DNA of 64,000 nt from Saxidomus purpurata (taxonomy: Eukaryota; Mollusca; Bivalvia; Venerida; Veneridae): NCBI GenBank assembly GCA_022818135.1, contig JAFMSR010000005.1, forward strand, positions 29,695,100-29,759,099. The letters run 5' to 3'. Under the pieces are notes generated by a model. That model was not told the DNA's origin, ran no database searches, and saw nothing but the letters and a program-made list of their open reading frames with translations. The position numbers and the translations under genes were made by a program. Below are positions 52,541 to 63,530 of the stretch, piece by piece (position 1 is the first letter of the stretch; each line of letters opens with the position of its first letter).

Positions 52541-53170
52541 CCTACAAAGGTCAGTCAGACGCGTTCAGTTTCGGGCTCCGGGGACCCTCCCTTGTCTAAT
52601 ACTATGGTTTGCAACTGTCTCGGACACCGTCGCAGACTTCCAGGATTCCTGGTGCCAAACTTGTTAAGGCCAGTTTCGACCTCTACGGACTCGATTTCAA
52701 TGATCTGCGACTGTCTCCGGCACCCTCGCAGACTTTCAGGATCCCCGGTGCCAATCGAGTAAGGCCAGGTGTGGTCTCTAGGCACACCCCCGAGTATAAT
52801 ACAATGGTCTGCAACTGTCTCCGGAACCCTCGCAGACTTCCAGGATCCCCGATGCCAATCGAGTTTAGGCCGGTTTTGGTCTCTAGGGACCCTCCATAGT
52901 CTAATACAATGGTCTGCCACTGTCTTTGGCACCCTCGTACAGTTCCTTTGTGGAATGGCTATGAAAGATTCATTACCATAATGACGTACATTTCTAAAAC
53001 ATCGTGTTTCCTTTAACAATAGGTTTTTGAGATGAATAAATCTAGCCATGGAGGGGGGTAAATACGCCTCCATGGACCCTCCCGAATGTAATGCACCGGT
53101 CTGTGTCTGTCTCTGTCACCCTCGCAGACTTCCAAGATCCAAACGAGTTAAGACCAGTTGCTAGCTCTAA
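52540..53170. repeat. ~105-bp minisatellite
   Basis: Four to five diverged units, each with GGTCTGCAACTGTCT, ACCCTCGCAGACTTCCAGGA, TCCCCGGTGCCAATCGAGT, AAGGCCAGT and TCTAGGGACCCTCC. Cores fall near 52635, 52728, 52832 and 53115. A 150-bp unrelated segment near 52950-53075 separates the last unit. Long frames across it are not genes. Confidence 0.85.
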
Positions 53171-53570
53171 GGGACCTTTCTGAGTTCAACACACCTGTCT
53201 GATATACATATATATCAATAGGGTTTTGATTCTAAAGTCTGTTTCCAATGAAACTTTGCCTTCTTTATTCCTAACTTAAGTCCGTCCTACATGCGTCAAA
53301 TTGATTAAGGTATACCTTATTATACTTTTTTCGTAAGAAATTTTAGTGTTTTGTACAAAATTTCTATTTCGGAAAAGACTAAGATACAGTATATAAGGCA
53401 CCTCGTTAAACATAGGGTGTCTTCAATGCAGAAACGATCACTTCGATTATCCAATTTAAATTTCGCGCCCATGTTTTCCCTGTCTAATCTAGGTCACTCA
53501 TTGTAATATACAAATGCATCATAATCAGAAGGTAAATCACTAATGTTTTTGTATTTCACGTTTTCGTAAG
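53171..53570. other. spacer
   Basis: AT-rich, no gene or repeat recognised. Confidence 0.4.
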
Positions 53571-54615
53571 CTTAAGCACAGGAAGTTGATATTTTGTCCA
53601 AAAAAATCAATGTATTTTGCAGGAAAAAAATCACCCCTCTATATATATATAAACACCAGGAATGCAATGCCTTCCGTACCCCACCCACTTCTCCGATACA
53701 AGAATATTTTTTGTAACAAACTGACAACTGGGTTTTCTGGTCTAGACAGTTAAAGTGTTTAAAATTATCTCAGAATCTGTCCTTACCTTTAATTTATCGT
53801 TGTTTTAACTACTGAAAAATCATCTCTTGCGAATTCTTCCAACACGTCGACTCCATGTGGTGACGTCACAGCTTTGCTCCTCCGGAGCGAAGGTAACATA
53901 TTTTTATTAGATATTATTCTTTTGAAAATTTGTTCTATGTATGCAGTGTTTCTTTTCATATTTTGATGATCGAAATTGGATTTTTTGGGTTATTTTATAG
54001 GTTTATTGAATTTATACTTACTACAACAAAATAGGAAAACCCAATCAAGCAGGGAACTCTTACAAACGGTACGTTTAGAACAAAATAGAATTGAAGTCTT
54101 TATTTGGGTTTGGATCAATTTTAGAGTATTTACTTCAGTGTTAAAGTTTACTTGTACCACACGACCTGGTCAAAACAAAACTCTGTCCATCTGAAGACAG
54201 AAAATTTCTTCTTCCTATGTCATTCTCGTTTAGCGTGCTTGTACAAACTGGAACGGTACACGGAATTTACATTAGTTACCTTCGCTCCGGAACGGGGGAA
54301 GCTGCTACGTCACCACATGGAGTCGACGTGTTGGAAAGTTTCGCAAAAGAGATGATTTTTCAGTACATGTAGTTAAAACAACGATAGATTAAAGGTAAGG
54401 ACATATTCAGTGATAATTTTAAACACTTTTACTGTTTAGACCAGAAAATTCAGTTGTCAGTTTGTTACAAAAAATATTCTTGTATCGAAGAAGTGGGTGG
54501 GGTACGGAATGCATTGCTTTCCTGGTGTTTATATATATGGAGAGGTGATTTTGTTTCTGCAAGATACATTGATCATTTTTATTTTTGACAAAATATCAAC
54601 TTCTTGTGGCTTAAG
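53571..54615. mobile_element. foldback element with ~330-bp arms
   Basis: The left arm (53571-53898) and right arm (54278-54615) are inverted copies: AACACCAGGAATGCAATGCC, CACCCACTTCT, AACACGTCGACTCCATGTGG and CGGAGCGAAGGTAAC on the left occur as complements on the right. The loop of about 380 bp has no gene. Both outer ends carry CTTAAG, so a TTAA duplication is possible though it merges with the repeat. Likely a non-autonomous DNA transposon. Confidence 0.8.
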
Positions 54616-56149
54616 TGAATTGCTTTAAATCGAATATAACGTTTAATCGTCTTAACATTCCAAACGTTTTTAACATAAACACGTTTAAATAGGTCGGATA
54701 GCAATTTGCCGATACGGAAGTAAACAAAAAACAAAGCGTTTGGGCTCGTAAGAATGTTCTATTGTGGGATTTATGAGGGGTTACCGTACAGTATCCGTAC
54801 AGACAATTCTTAAATACATAGAGTTTTCGTTCGTTAATATGTGTTTAGTTAAAAAAAATAATATATTAGAAAAGTCTCCTCCGTTTTATAGTGTGTTACG
54901 TTTAAACAATCAATCATATTTTCAATTATTGGTGGTGTTTTTATGCTGTTGTGGTGTGTTTTTAGTAAGGATGAAAACGCATTGACAAACCACGCAAAAC
55001 GGTTTCAATACGAGAATGAAGAGAACAGATAATACATGTAACATTCGTTTATTGAATACTTTCTCAACTAAAAGAAGTCAGACATTTCTTTCAAATCGAT
55101 ATGTAATGAGATGTGTGATCGACAAACCAGCAATATTAATGTCTGAAGAAAACTTAGAACTTCATTCTCCTTGAGAATTTGACGCCCGTGCCATTTCGTC
55201 AGTTTGATTGCATATTATACCATATCATCAGTGCGTATGTATACTAGATGCACCTGCTTTCTTTTCTACCACAACCGTCCTCGGAATACAAAAAAATGTA
55301 ATTAGACTCTAGTCGTGTGATATGATCATGATCGATATGATCATGATCATATTCAAAATAGCAGAGTATCTTTGTGTAAAGTTCATGTAGTTTGAAGAAC
55401 TGCCTTATATGTCGAGTCTAGATTCTAAATATTTAAATCTAAATCTAAATATTCGTCTATCTCGACTGAATGTTCGATCATTCGGAAAACTGGTCCTCGT
55501 CTTCTACCGACGAAATGTATCCCTATCTGAGTGTATAATTGAACAACAAAAACTAGGTGACATTAGCTAAAGCGGTGAATGTACATGTACTAATTATTTT
55601 CACAGGAACCTAACTGACTCGGAGAAAAATGGCTGATGATGTGTACCTTGCTTTTGTTGCTGTTACATTTGTACATTTAGCGATATGTAACCTTGCGACA
55701 GAACATTCTAAATGAAAAGTGCACTTTTCCGCTAGATGATTTCAGTCAAAAGATAATTTTTATTTTAAACGAAGAACATTTTTTCAACGTATAAAATAAA
55801 CCCTCAACAAGAGCTGTTTGTAAAACACGTATTTCCCCCTTGATGCAAAAGTTGTTCTATACAAGGAACAGTTTTTAAAGTAAAAGTCACTGTGAAATTC
55901 GCGAAAACGGCGTCTGAAGATTTGTAGAATTCAAATAAAAAAGAAAATAAAACAGTCATCTCCATAGAAAAATATTATAATTCAACATTGACTTTAACTC
56001 TAGTTAAATAAAAGGTCACCTTAACTGTTTCAGGTGTGTTTTGGGGGAAAAGAAACATGCTTAAAACAATTTAAAGAATAAAAAAAAATCGCAAAAAAAA
56101 CTATTTTTAGTAAGTGAACTAAGTCTGTGAAGTTGGCTCGGAGATCGTA
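54616..56149. other. spacer without recognised genes
   Basis: AT-rich. GATATGATCATGATC repeats near 55320-55350 form a short palindromic run. No supported gene. Confidence 0.45.
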
Positions 56150-58865
56150 CATCGACATTAGATCTGCATTCCTTTGTACTGCATATCTATGTCAGAGTTC
56201 GACATAAGATCTGCATTCAATAAAATTTGAGAATGCAATCGTAGATCGACATGAGATCTGCATTCGAGAATGAAGATCTAGATCGTACAAAGACATGATA
56301 GATGCATTCGAAAATGCAGATCAAGATCGTAGATCAACATCACATCTGCATCCGATAATGCAGATCTAGATCGTAGATCGACATGAGATCTGCATCCGAT
56401 AATGCAGATCTAGATCGTAGATCAACATCAGATCTGCATTCGAGAATGCAGAACTAGATCGTACATTGACATGAGATCCCCGATTGCAGAACTCATGTCT
56501 ATGTACGATTAAGATCTGCATTCTCCATTGCAGATCTAGATCGTAGATCAACATCAGATCTACATTCTCGAATTCATACTTTATCTAGATTGTACATCGA
56601 CATGAGATCTGCATTTGAGAATGCATATCTAGATAGTAGATCAAAATCAGATCTGCATTCGAAAATGCAAATCTAGATCGTAGATCAACATCTGATCTGC
56701 ATTCAAGAATGCAGATCTTAATCGTACATCGACATCGTACATCTTAATACGTACATCGGGGATGCAGATCTAGACCGAACATCGATATGAGATCTGCATT
56801 CAAAAATGCATTTAAAAATGCAGATCTAGATCGTAGATCAACATCAGATCTATATTCAAGAATGCAGATCTAGATGGTACATTGATATAAGATCTGCTTT
56901 CGAAAATGCAGATCTAGATCTTGGATCAGCATCAGATCTGCAATGGAAAATGCAGATCTTAATCGTACATCGACATGAGATCTGCATTCCAGCATTCCAG
57001 CATCCAGCATTCCATGTCGAACATCGACATGAAGTCTGCATTCGAAAATGCAAATGTAGATCGTAGATCAACATCAGATCTACATTCAAGAACTCAGATC
57101 TAGATCGTACATCGACATGCGATCTACATTCCAAAATGCAGATTTAGGTCGTAGATCAACATCAGATCTACATCCGAGAATGCAAATCTAGATCGTAAAT
57201 CAACATCAGAATGCAAATATAGATCGTACATCGACATGAGATATGCAATCCTGGATGCATATCTAGATCGTAGATCAACATTAGATCTGCATTCAAGAAT
57301 GCAGATCTATATCGTTGATCGACATCGGACCTGCATTCGGGAAATTCAATGCAGATATACATCGTTTATCGACATCGGATCTGCATTCGGGATATTTCAA
57401 TGCAGATCTAGGTCGTAGATCAACATTAGATCTGCAATCAAGAATGCACATAAAGATCGTACATCGACATGAGATCTGCCATTAAGAAAGCAGATCTAGA
57501 TCGTAGATCAATATCAGATCTGCAATCGAGAATGCAGATCATGATCGTAGATCAATATCAGATCTGTATTCGAAAATGCAAATATAGATCGTACATCAAT
57601 ATGAAATATACATTCGAGAATGAGAATCCTATTCGAAGATCCAGATCTAGTAAATATATCAACATCAGATCTGCAATCGGAATTGCATACCTAGATCGTA
57701 GATCAACTTCAGATCTGCAATCGAGAATGCAGATCTAGATCGTAGATCAACATCAGATCTCCATCCGAGAACGCAAATATAGATCGTACATCGACATGAG
57801 ATATGCATTCGAGAATGCAGATCTTAATCGTAGATCAACACCAGATCTGAAATCGCAATGCAGATCTAGATCGTAGATCAACATCAGATCTTCATTCGAA
57901 AATGCAAATATATAGATCGTACATCAATATGAGATCTGCATTCGAGAATGCAGATCTAGATCGTAGATCAACATCAGATCTGCAATCTGGAATGCAGATC
58001 TAGATCGTAGATCGACCTCGGACCTGCATTCGGGAATGCAGATCTACATCGTACATCGACATCGGATCTGCATTCGGGATATTTCAATGCAGATCTAAAC
58101 CATAGATCAACATCAGATCAACATTCGAAGATCCAGATCTAGATTATAGATCAACATCAGATAATTATGCAATCGGAAATGCTTACCTAGATCGTAGATC
58201 AACATCAGATCTTCATTCGAGAATGCAAATATAGATCGTACATCTCATGAGATATGCATTCGAGAATGCAGATCTTAATCGTAGATCAACATCAGATCTG
58301 TATTCGAAGATGCAGATCTAGATCGTAGATCAATATCAGATCGGCAATCAAGAATACAGATCTAGATCGTAGATCAACATGAGATCTGCATTCGAGAATG
58401 CAGATCTAGATCGTAGATCAACATCAGATCTGCAATCTGGAATGCAGATCTAGATCGTTGATCGACCTCGGACCTGCATTCGGGAATGCAGATCTACACC
58501 GTACATCGACATCGGATCTGCATTCGGGATATTTCAATGCAGATCTTAATCGTAGATCGACATTGAATCTGCATTCGAAATGCAGATCAAGACCGTAGAT
58601 CAACATCAGATCAACATTCGAGAATGCAGATCTAGATCGTAGATCAACATCAGAGTTGCTATTGAGAATGCAGATATAGATCGTAGCTCAGCATTACATC
58701 ATCAATCAAGAATGTAAACAAAGATCATACAGCGACATAAGATCTGCATTCGAGAATGCAGATCTGGATTGTAGATCAACATTTAGATCTGCATTCGAGA
58801 ATGCATAGCTAGATCGTAGATCAACTTCAGATCTGCAATGCAAATATAGATCGTACTTCGCAATT
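56150..58865. repeat. 44-bp satellite with a palindrome in each unit
   Basis: About 2.7 kb and roughly 60 units. Each unit has a near-perfect palindrome, AGATCTGCATTC and its complement around a two-base centre, followed by AGATCGTAGATCAACATC or AGATCGTACATCGACATG. The two spacer variants alternate irregularly, and some units carry a CGGGATATTTCA insertion. Short frames are repeat translations. Confidence 0.93.
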
Positions 58866-60190
58866 GTTCACTTTTTGTGTGTTTAGTTGAGCTTTAATGT
58901 GAGTTTTTATTTTATTTGTTTATACAAGGCTTAATTTGAAAGTGTTTTTTTGTTAAAAATACACAGGCCCCAACTACTTCAGGCCGTCAACTTCAGGCCG
59001 CCAGGCCGCTAGGACGTTAACTTCCGGCCGCTAGGCCGCTGGTCCGCCAACGTAAGGCCTTAAGGCCGTTATTTGCACATTTCTTTTTGTGTGTGTTCAG
59101 TTGAGCTTTTATATGAGTATTTATTTAGTTGTTTATAGGCGTAATTTCTAAGTCATTTTTGTTCAAAATTCACAGGCCGCCAACTTCGCAAACTTTCTTT
59201 TTTGTGTGTTCTGTTGAGCTTTAATGTGAGTTTTATATTTATAGTGTACAAGGCTTAATTTGTAAGTGTTATTTTGTTCATGATACACAGGCCGCCAGCC
59301 TCAGGCCGCTAGTCCTCCAGACTTCAGGCTGCCAACTTAAGGCCGTTGGGCCGCCAACTTCAGGCCGCTAGACCGTAATCTGCACATTTCTGTTCAGTTG
59401 AGCGTTAATGTGTGTTTTTATGTTATTTGTTCACACAAGGCGTAATTTGTAAGTGATTTTTGTTAAAAATACACAAGCCGCCAACCTCAGACCGCTCGGC
59501 CGCCAACTTCTGGCCGCTAGTGCGCCAACTTCAGGCCGCTAGGCCGCCAACTTCAGGCCGCTAGGCCGTTATCTGCACATTTCTTTTTATGTGTGTTCAG
59601 TTGAGCTTAATGTGATTTTTCCTTATTTTTTGTTGATACAAGGCGTAATTTCTAATGTTTTTAATTAGAAATACACAGGCCGCAGACCTCAGGCCGCTGG
59701 GCCGCAAGGCTGCTAGGTGGCAAACTACAGGCCGCTAGACCGCCAACTTCAGGCTGCTGGTCCGCCAGGCCGTTAGGCTGCTAACTTCAGGCCGCTAGGC
59801 CGCAAAGTTCAAGCCGCTAGGCCGCCAAGTTCAGGCCGCTAGGCCGTCAACTTCAGGCTGTTATGCCGCAAAGTTCAGGCCGCTAGGCCGCCAACTTCAG
59901 GCCACTAGTCCGTTGGGCCGCCAACTTCAGGCCGCTAGGCCGTAATCTGCACATTTCTTTTTGTTGTTGTTCAGTTGAGCTTGAATATGAGTATTTATTA
60001 ATTTGTTTATAGGCGTAATTTCTAAGTCATTTGTGTTCAAAATTCACAGGCCGCCAATTTCGCAAACTTTCTTTCTTTGTGTGTTCTGTTGAGCTTTCGT
60101 GTGAGTTTTTATTTTATTTGTTTATACAAGGCGTAATTTGTAAGTAATTTTTTGTTAGAAATACACAGACCGCCAACTTCAGGCCGCTAG
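58866..60190. repeat. GGCC-rich composite satellite, inverted orientation
   Basis: Blocks of GGCCGCCAACTTCAGGCCGC and GGCCGCTAGGCCG alternate with an AT-rich linker (TTCAGTTGAGCTTTAATGTG, TTTATACAAGGCGTAATTT). It is the reverse complement of the array at 26996-27870. At least six linker-plus-block rounds are visible. It abuts the 44-bp satellite directly. Confidence 0.92.
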
Positions 60191-60192
60191 CG

Positions 60193-61622
60193 CAGGTGAG
60201 TGTAGCGTACCAGGGACCCATATAGTGATTTTTAGTTCAAAATAGCCTAGTTACTATCATCGTCGGAACCCACGGTTAATTCCTGCCGCTTCTCTCCGTC
60301 ATATACCGTGGGAAAATAGACTGGCAAAACTTCGTAATACATGAATATTCATGACTATTTTTCATCCAATGAAATCGATGCTTACAAAAATAAGAGCACC
60401 TCCACAATGAAGAGTATCCTCAAATAATGACCGCCATGCAGAACGTTGAAAAAAATGATTGATTTGTTTTGTCCCGATTAAGGGACGATCATATAGAAAT
60501 CTGCAATCCGAGACGAGTGATGCACAAAATCTGTTTAAAACTACATCGCTGACAAGCATGGAGGCTGCCATTTTTAATGTTTCCCCTAGCGCGGTTTGAG
60601 AGCCGCGATTTCATTGGATAGTTAATCTTGAGAAAAGTATCAAGAAACCAATCGAAAGGCTTGAATTTACCTCATTAATTATTCATGAGTACGAGATTTC
60701 TTCAGTCAATTTGCCCAGGGTATTCAATTGGGTAATGAATAGCCTGGGTTACCGAGGATGAGTTACTATATATCAATAAGAAGGTAAACAACACCGTTTA
60801 CACATCGACCCACTTTCAGCCTTAATTACTTCATCTAGAATAATGTATATTTATTAAAACCTATTGCATATATAACATAAGTGTTTATCATTTCCGTAAA
60901 AGTTTACTTCAAGGCCCATAAGCAAACCGTTTTGAAATAGCGACTGATAATTTCCTATTTTTTTTTACAAATAAATCTCACACATTTCTGAACACTGAAT
61001 TCTTCCCTTTTAACAAGCTTTTAAACAATCTCGCCTTATGTCATCCAAATACTACACAACCAACGCTCGTAGAAATTGATCAAGTTGATAAATACTTCCA
61101 CAAGCTTTCCAGTTTTAATACGAACCGTTAATACAGTATTCATTTTATTTCGTTGATATATTTTGTAAACATATACATGCAGCCATACTGATTATGGGAA
61201 AAACTAGTTTCCATAATGCATCAATCGGCCAGGTCTTACCAAGTCTAGGTTACACATCACTAATACGTATCTATGGAATACTGAGCTCAAGTAGCAGTGT
61301 TGTGCCGTTCTTCACAGTGACGTTTGCGCATTGGAAAATAGACGCAACCGAAATGTATGAGATTTATTCGAGTTGGCGAAAAATGGTAAAAATTTCGGAA
61401 ACTATCAGTCGCTGTTACAAAACGGTTTGCATTTGGACCTTGAAGTAAACGTTTACGGAAAATATAATTACGTAGGCTATATATGCAATAGGTTTTGATA
61501 AATATGCACTATTTTGTATGAAGCTGAAACTGGGTCTATGTGCGAACTGTGTTGTTTACCTTCTTACTGATATTTTTATCTAACATTCACTGTTTGGGTC
61601 CCTGGTACGCTACACTCACCTG
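60193..61622. mobile_element. foldback element with a nested second foldback
   Basis: The outer ends are perfect 28-bp inverted repeats (CAGGTGAGTGTAGCGTACCA and eight more bases; complement at 61595-61622). Longer inner arms follow at about 60768-60965 and 61380-61575 (AAGAAGGTAAACAACAC, TTACTTCAAGG, GCAAACCGTTTTG on the left, complements on the right). On the right the two arm parts are almost contiguous. On the left they are separated by about 530 bp (60240-60765), described separately. No target duplication found. Confidence 0.75.
60240..60767. mobile_element. diverged foldback/MITE nested in the left arm
   Basis: This segment interrupts the left arm of the surrounding foldback. Its ends are imperfect inverted copies: AGTTACTATCATCGTCGG on the left against the complement of CCGAGGATGAGTTACTAT on the right. 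TCCAATGAAATCG and its complement lie further in, and an ATGAATATTCATGA palindrome on the left has a related ATTATTCATGAGTACG on the right. No coding frame supported. Confidence 0.6.
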
Positions 61623-62250
61623 TGTCATAAAATAGTATGAAAAATGATACTACTATTACGTTAACATCTAAAATTAGATTTAAAATTATTTGCTCCGGAT
61701 GTCCAATCAATGCAGTGGTTCTTTCGTTTTCATTTGTTACCATAACATCTAACGTGTAACTCTGCTTGATCGCATATACGGTTAAAACAAAGACACAAAT
61801 GGGTTGATAAAATTAATTGGATGTGGATTTCCACAATGGACGACAATGGAAATATATCGACAGTGTTCATTAGGTTCGTAAATATCACTTCCTTTATCGA
61901 AATGCACACCTAGTAACAAAGGTCGGTGTAAACATATCGCGTGACACGATCGAGTGTTTAAAGGCTTCCGGATTATTCTAAAGAGTGTCTCCTTTTGTTT
62001 TGTTTTTTCACTTCAAATTACAGTACGGTATCAAGTAAAATCAAACCTAGATCGCATAAAGTTGATTAATTTTGATCGCGGTTACGTGACTGTCGTTGTG
62101 TTTTGAGAACGAGGCTGCACTTCGCCGCCATAACCATGGCGTGATTAGGCCGAATTCCATTGTGAAGGTCTTCATATTGTAAATGGATTTATACCTTAAC
62201 CCAAAGGAAACCATCGCTAATCTGTGTTTGAATCTGAAACTTACATAAGT
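61623..62250. other. upstream region of the HEPN gene
   Basis: AT-rich, no other gene. CTTCAAATTACAG ending at 62022 could be a splice acceptor for an exon carrying the start codon, but it is not proven. No promoter motif is convincing. Confidence 0.4.
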
Positions 62251-62901
62251 ATGGCTACAACGGACACAGAGAAATACACCAGAATAGCTCTTACTTATAT
62301 GAAAGGTGGAACTAAACTCATGAGGAAATTACTTGAAAAACGTATCAATGATCTTAATCCACCGGACAAACAACTTACCATTGACGAATTCTTGCGTAAA
62401 CACGAGACTACGATATTACAAAAACAGACTGGTAAAAACAAAAGGTCAGTGTATTTTCCATTGTCGGGTATAACAGACTTGGAACAATGGGACCTACATA
62501 TGTTCTGTTATATTCTGTTGGAAACGTGCGATTTGACACCGACTTTATGTATGCGTGTCACGAAGCTACAGAAAATAAGAAACAAACTCTGCCATCTGAA
62601 AGGACCAACACTGGAAGCTGGCAAATATGCGGACTATTCAGACAAACTTAAGTGTTGTTTCAAAAATTGTTTAAAGGAAATAAATGATCCAGCATTCACA
62701 AAAGAAATGAACGAACTTGTACAATCATTCAAATCTGGTCCGCTTGTACTTGACGATACATTAAACCAGATGCATGCATTATATCGCATGGAGTTTGAAG
62801 TCAGGGAAACACTGGAAAAACATAGCGAAGGTATGATTTTATTTACTGATTTGACACAAAATATACAAAGCGTTGGAAAATTGTCAGTTACTCAAGTATA
62901 A
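62251..62901 (+). CDS. HEPN-domain protein (DZIP3-like)
   Basis: 216 aa from ATG 62251 (AAGTATGG context). The frame extends nine codons upstream without an ATG. The pattern GGTKLMRKLLEKRI near the N-terminus, YFPLSGITDLEQWDLHMFCY at 68-87, LLETCDLTP, and LQKIRNKLCHLKG at 106-118 fits the DZIP3-like HEPN domain. That domain is expanded in bivalves and often joined to NACHT or other defence domains. RNKLCH (110-115) has the R-N-x3-H form of catalytic HEPN RNases; activity is not shown. TAA is at 62899-62901. A possible donor, CAA|GTATAAGT at 62896, would let the gene continue into exons outside the window. The rest of the chain is helical and charged, without signal peptide or membrane segment. 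Confidence 0.75.
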   Translation: MATTDTEKYTRIALTYMKGGTKLMRKLLEKRINDLNPPDKQLTIDEFLRKHETTILQKQTGKNKRSVYFPLSGITDLEQWDLHMFCYILLETCDLTPTLCMRVTKLQKIRNKLCHLKGPTLEAGKYADYSDKLKCCFKNCLKEINDPAFTKEMNELVQSFKSGPLVLDDTLNQMHALYRMEFEVRETLEKHSEGMILFTDLTQNIQSVGKLSVTQV

Positions 62902-63099
62902 GTTAAAGGATATCAAAGAGGACTGCCAGAGTTTGAACTGATAAATCTTATGACTTCACAAGAAATGAAGTTTAAAGTAAAAATATACCAAACTACATGT
63001 ATCAATGAAAATTCTTCATAATTAACGCACACCATCCTACAAGAATCGAGGAGCGATGTATATACATGTAGATAGAAAGGCAATATTTTAAAATTCTTT
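62902..63099. other. 3' flank of the HEPN gene
   Basis: No canonical AATAAA lies within the first 200 bases after the stop. Nothing else recognised. Confidence 0.4.
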
Positions 63100-63530
63100 T
63101 AAAAAACCATGAGTCACAGAGTTTAGATAGTTGTCATATAACATTGCCTGGTGGTCCGCTGCCAATATATTTAAATTAGTCCCCAAAGGTCAAACTTTGC
63201 TCTGCCCTTGGGGTCATGTTTTACATAGAAATATATAGTTAAACTTAAAACCTCTTCTTGTCAGAAACTGTACGACCTAGAGCTTAGATAATTGGTGTGT
63301 AACACTGTATGGTTGTTCCCTATCAAGTTTGTCCAAGACCTGCTCTTGCGTTCACAATTGGTCCCACTAACGGTTCACTTGTTTTATGTAGACGTAAATA
63401 CTTGATCTTCTTGTTTAATAGCAAAAGACCTAGAGCTTGAATTGTTGGTATGTAGCACGCCTAGTATGAAGCATCACCTAGTAGTCCTCTACCAATATTG
63501 CTCAAATTTTGCCCCTTTGATAAAAATAAA
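63100..63530. repeat. ~155-bp degenerate tandem repeat
   Basis: Three units start near 63108, 63263 and 63420. Each has an ACCTAGAGCTT-like start, TTGGTATGTAGCA, a CCTAGTGGTCC-like segment, a CTACCAATATT-like segment and TTGCCCCT. Divergence is high. It looks like part of a widespread bivalve repeat. Confidence 0.65.

Noticed and set aside
52555..53073. 172-codon minus-strand frame as a gene
   Set aside because: It spans the ~105-bp minisatellite and repeats PETVADHCI-like segments; no family resemblance.
56150..58865. CRISPR array
   Set aside because: Units are contiguous with no unique spacers, the DNA is eukaryotic, and no cas genes are present; it is a satellite.
61194..61448. 84-codon plus-strand frame inside the foldback element
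   Set aside because: It runs into the inverted arm and has no recognisable domain.
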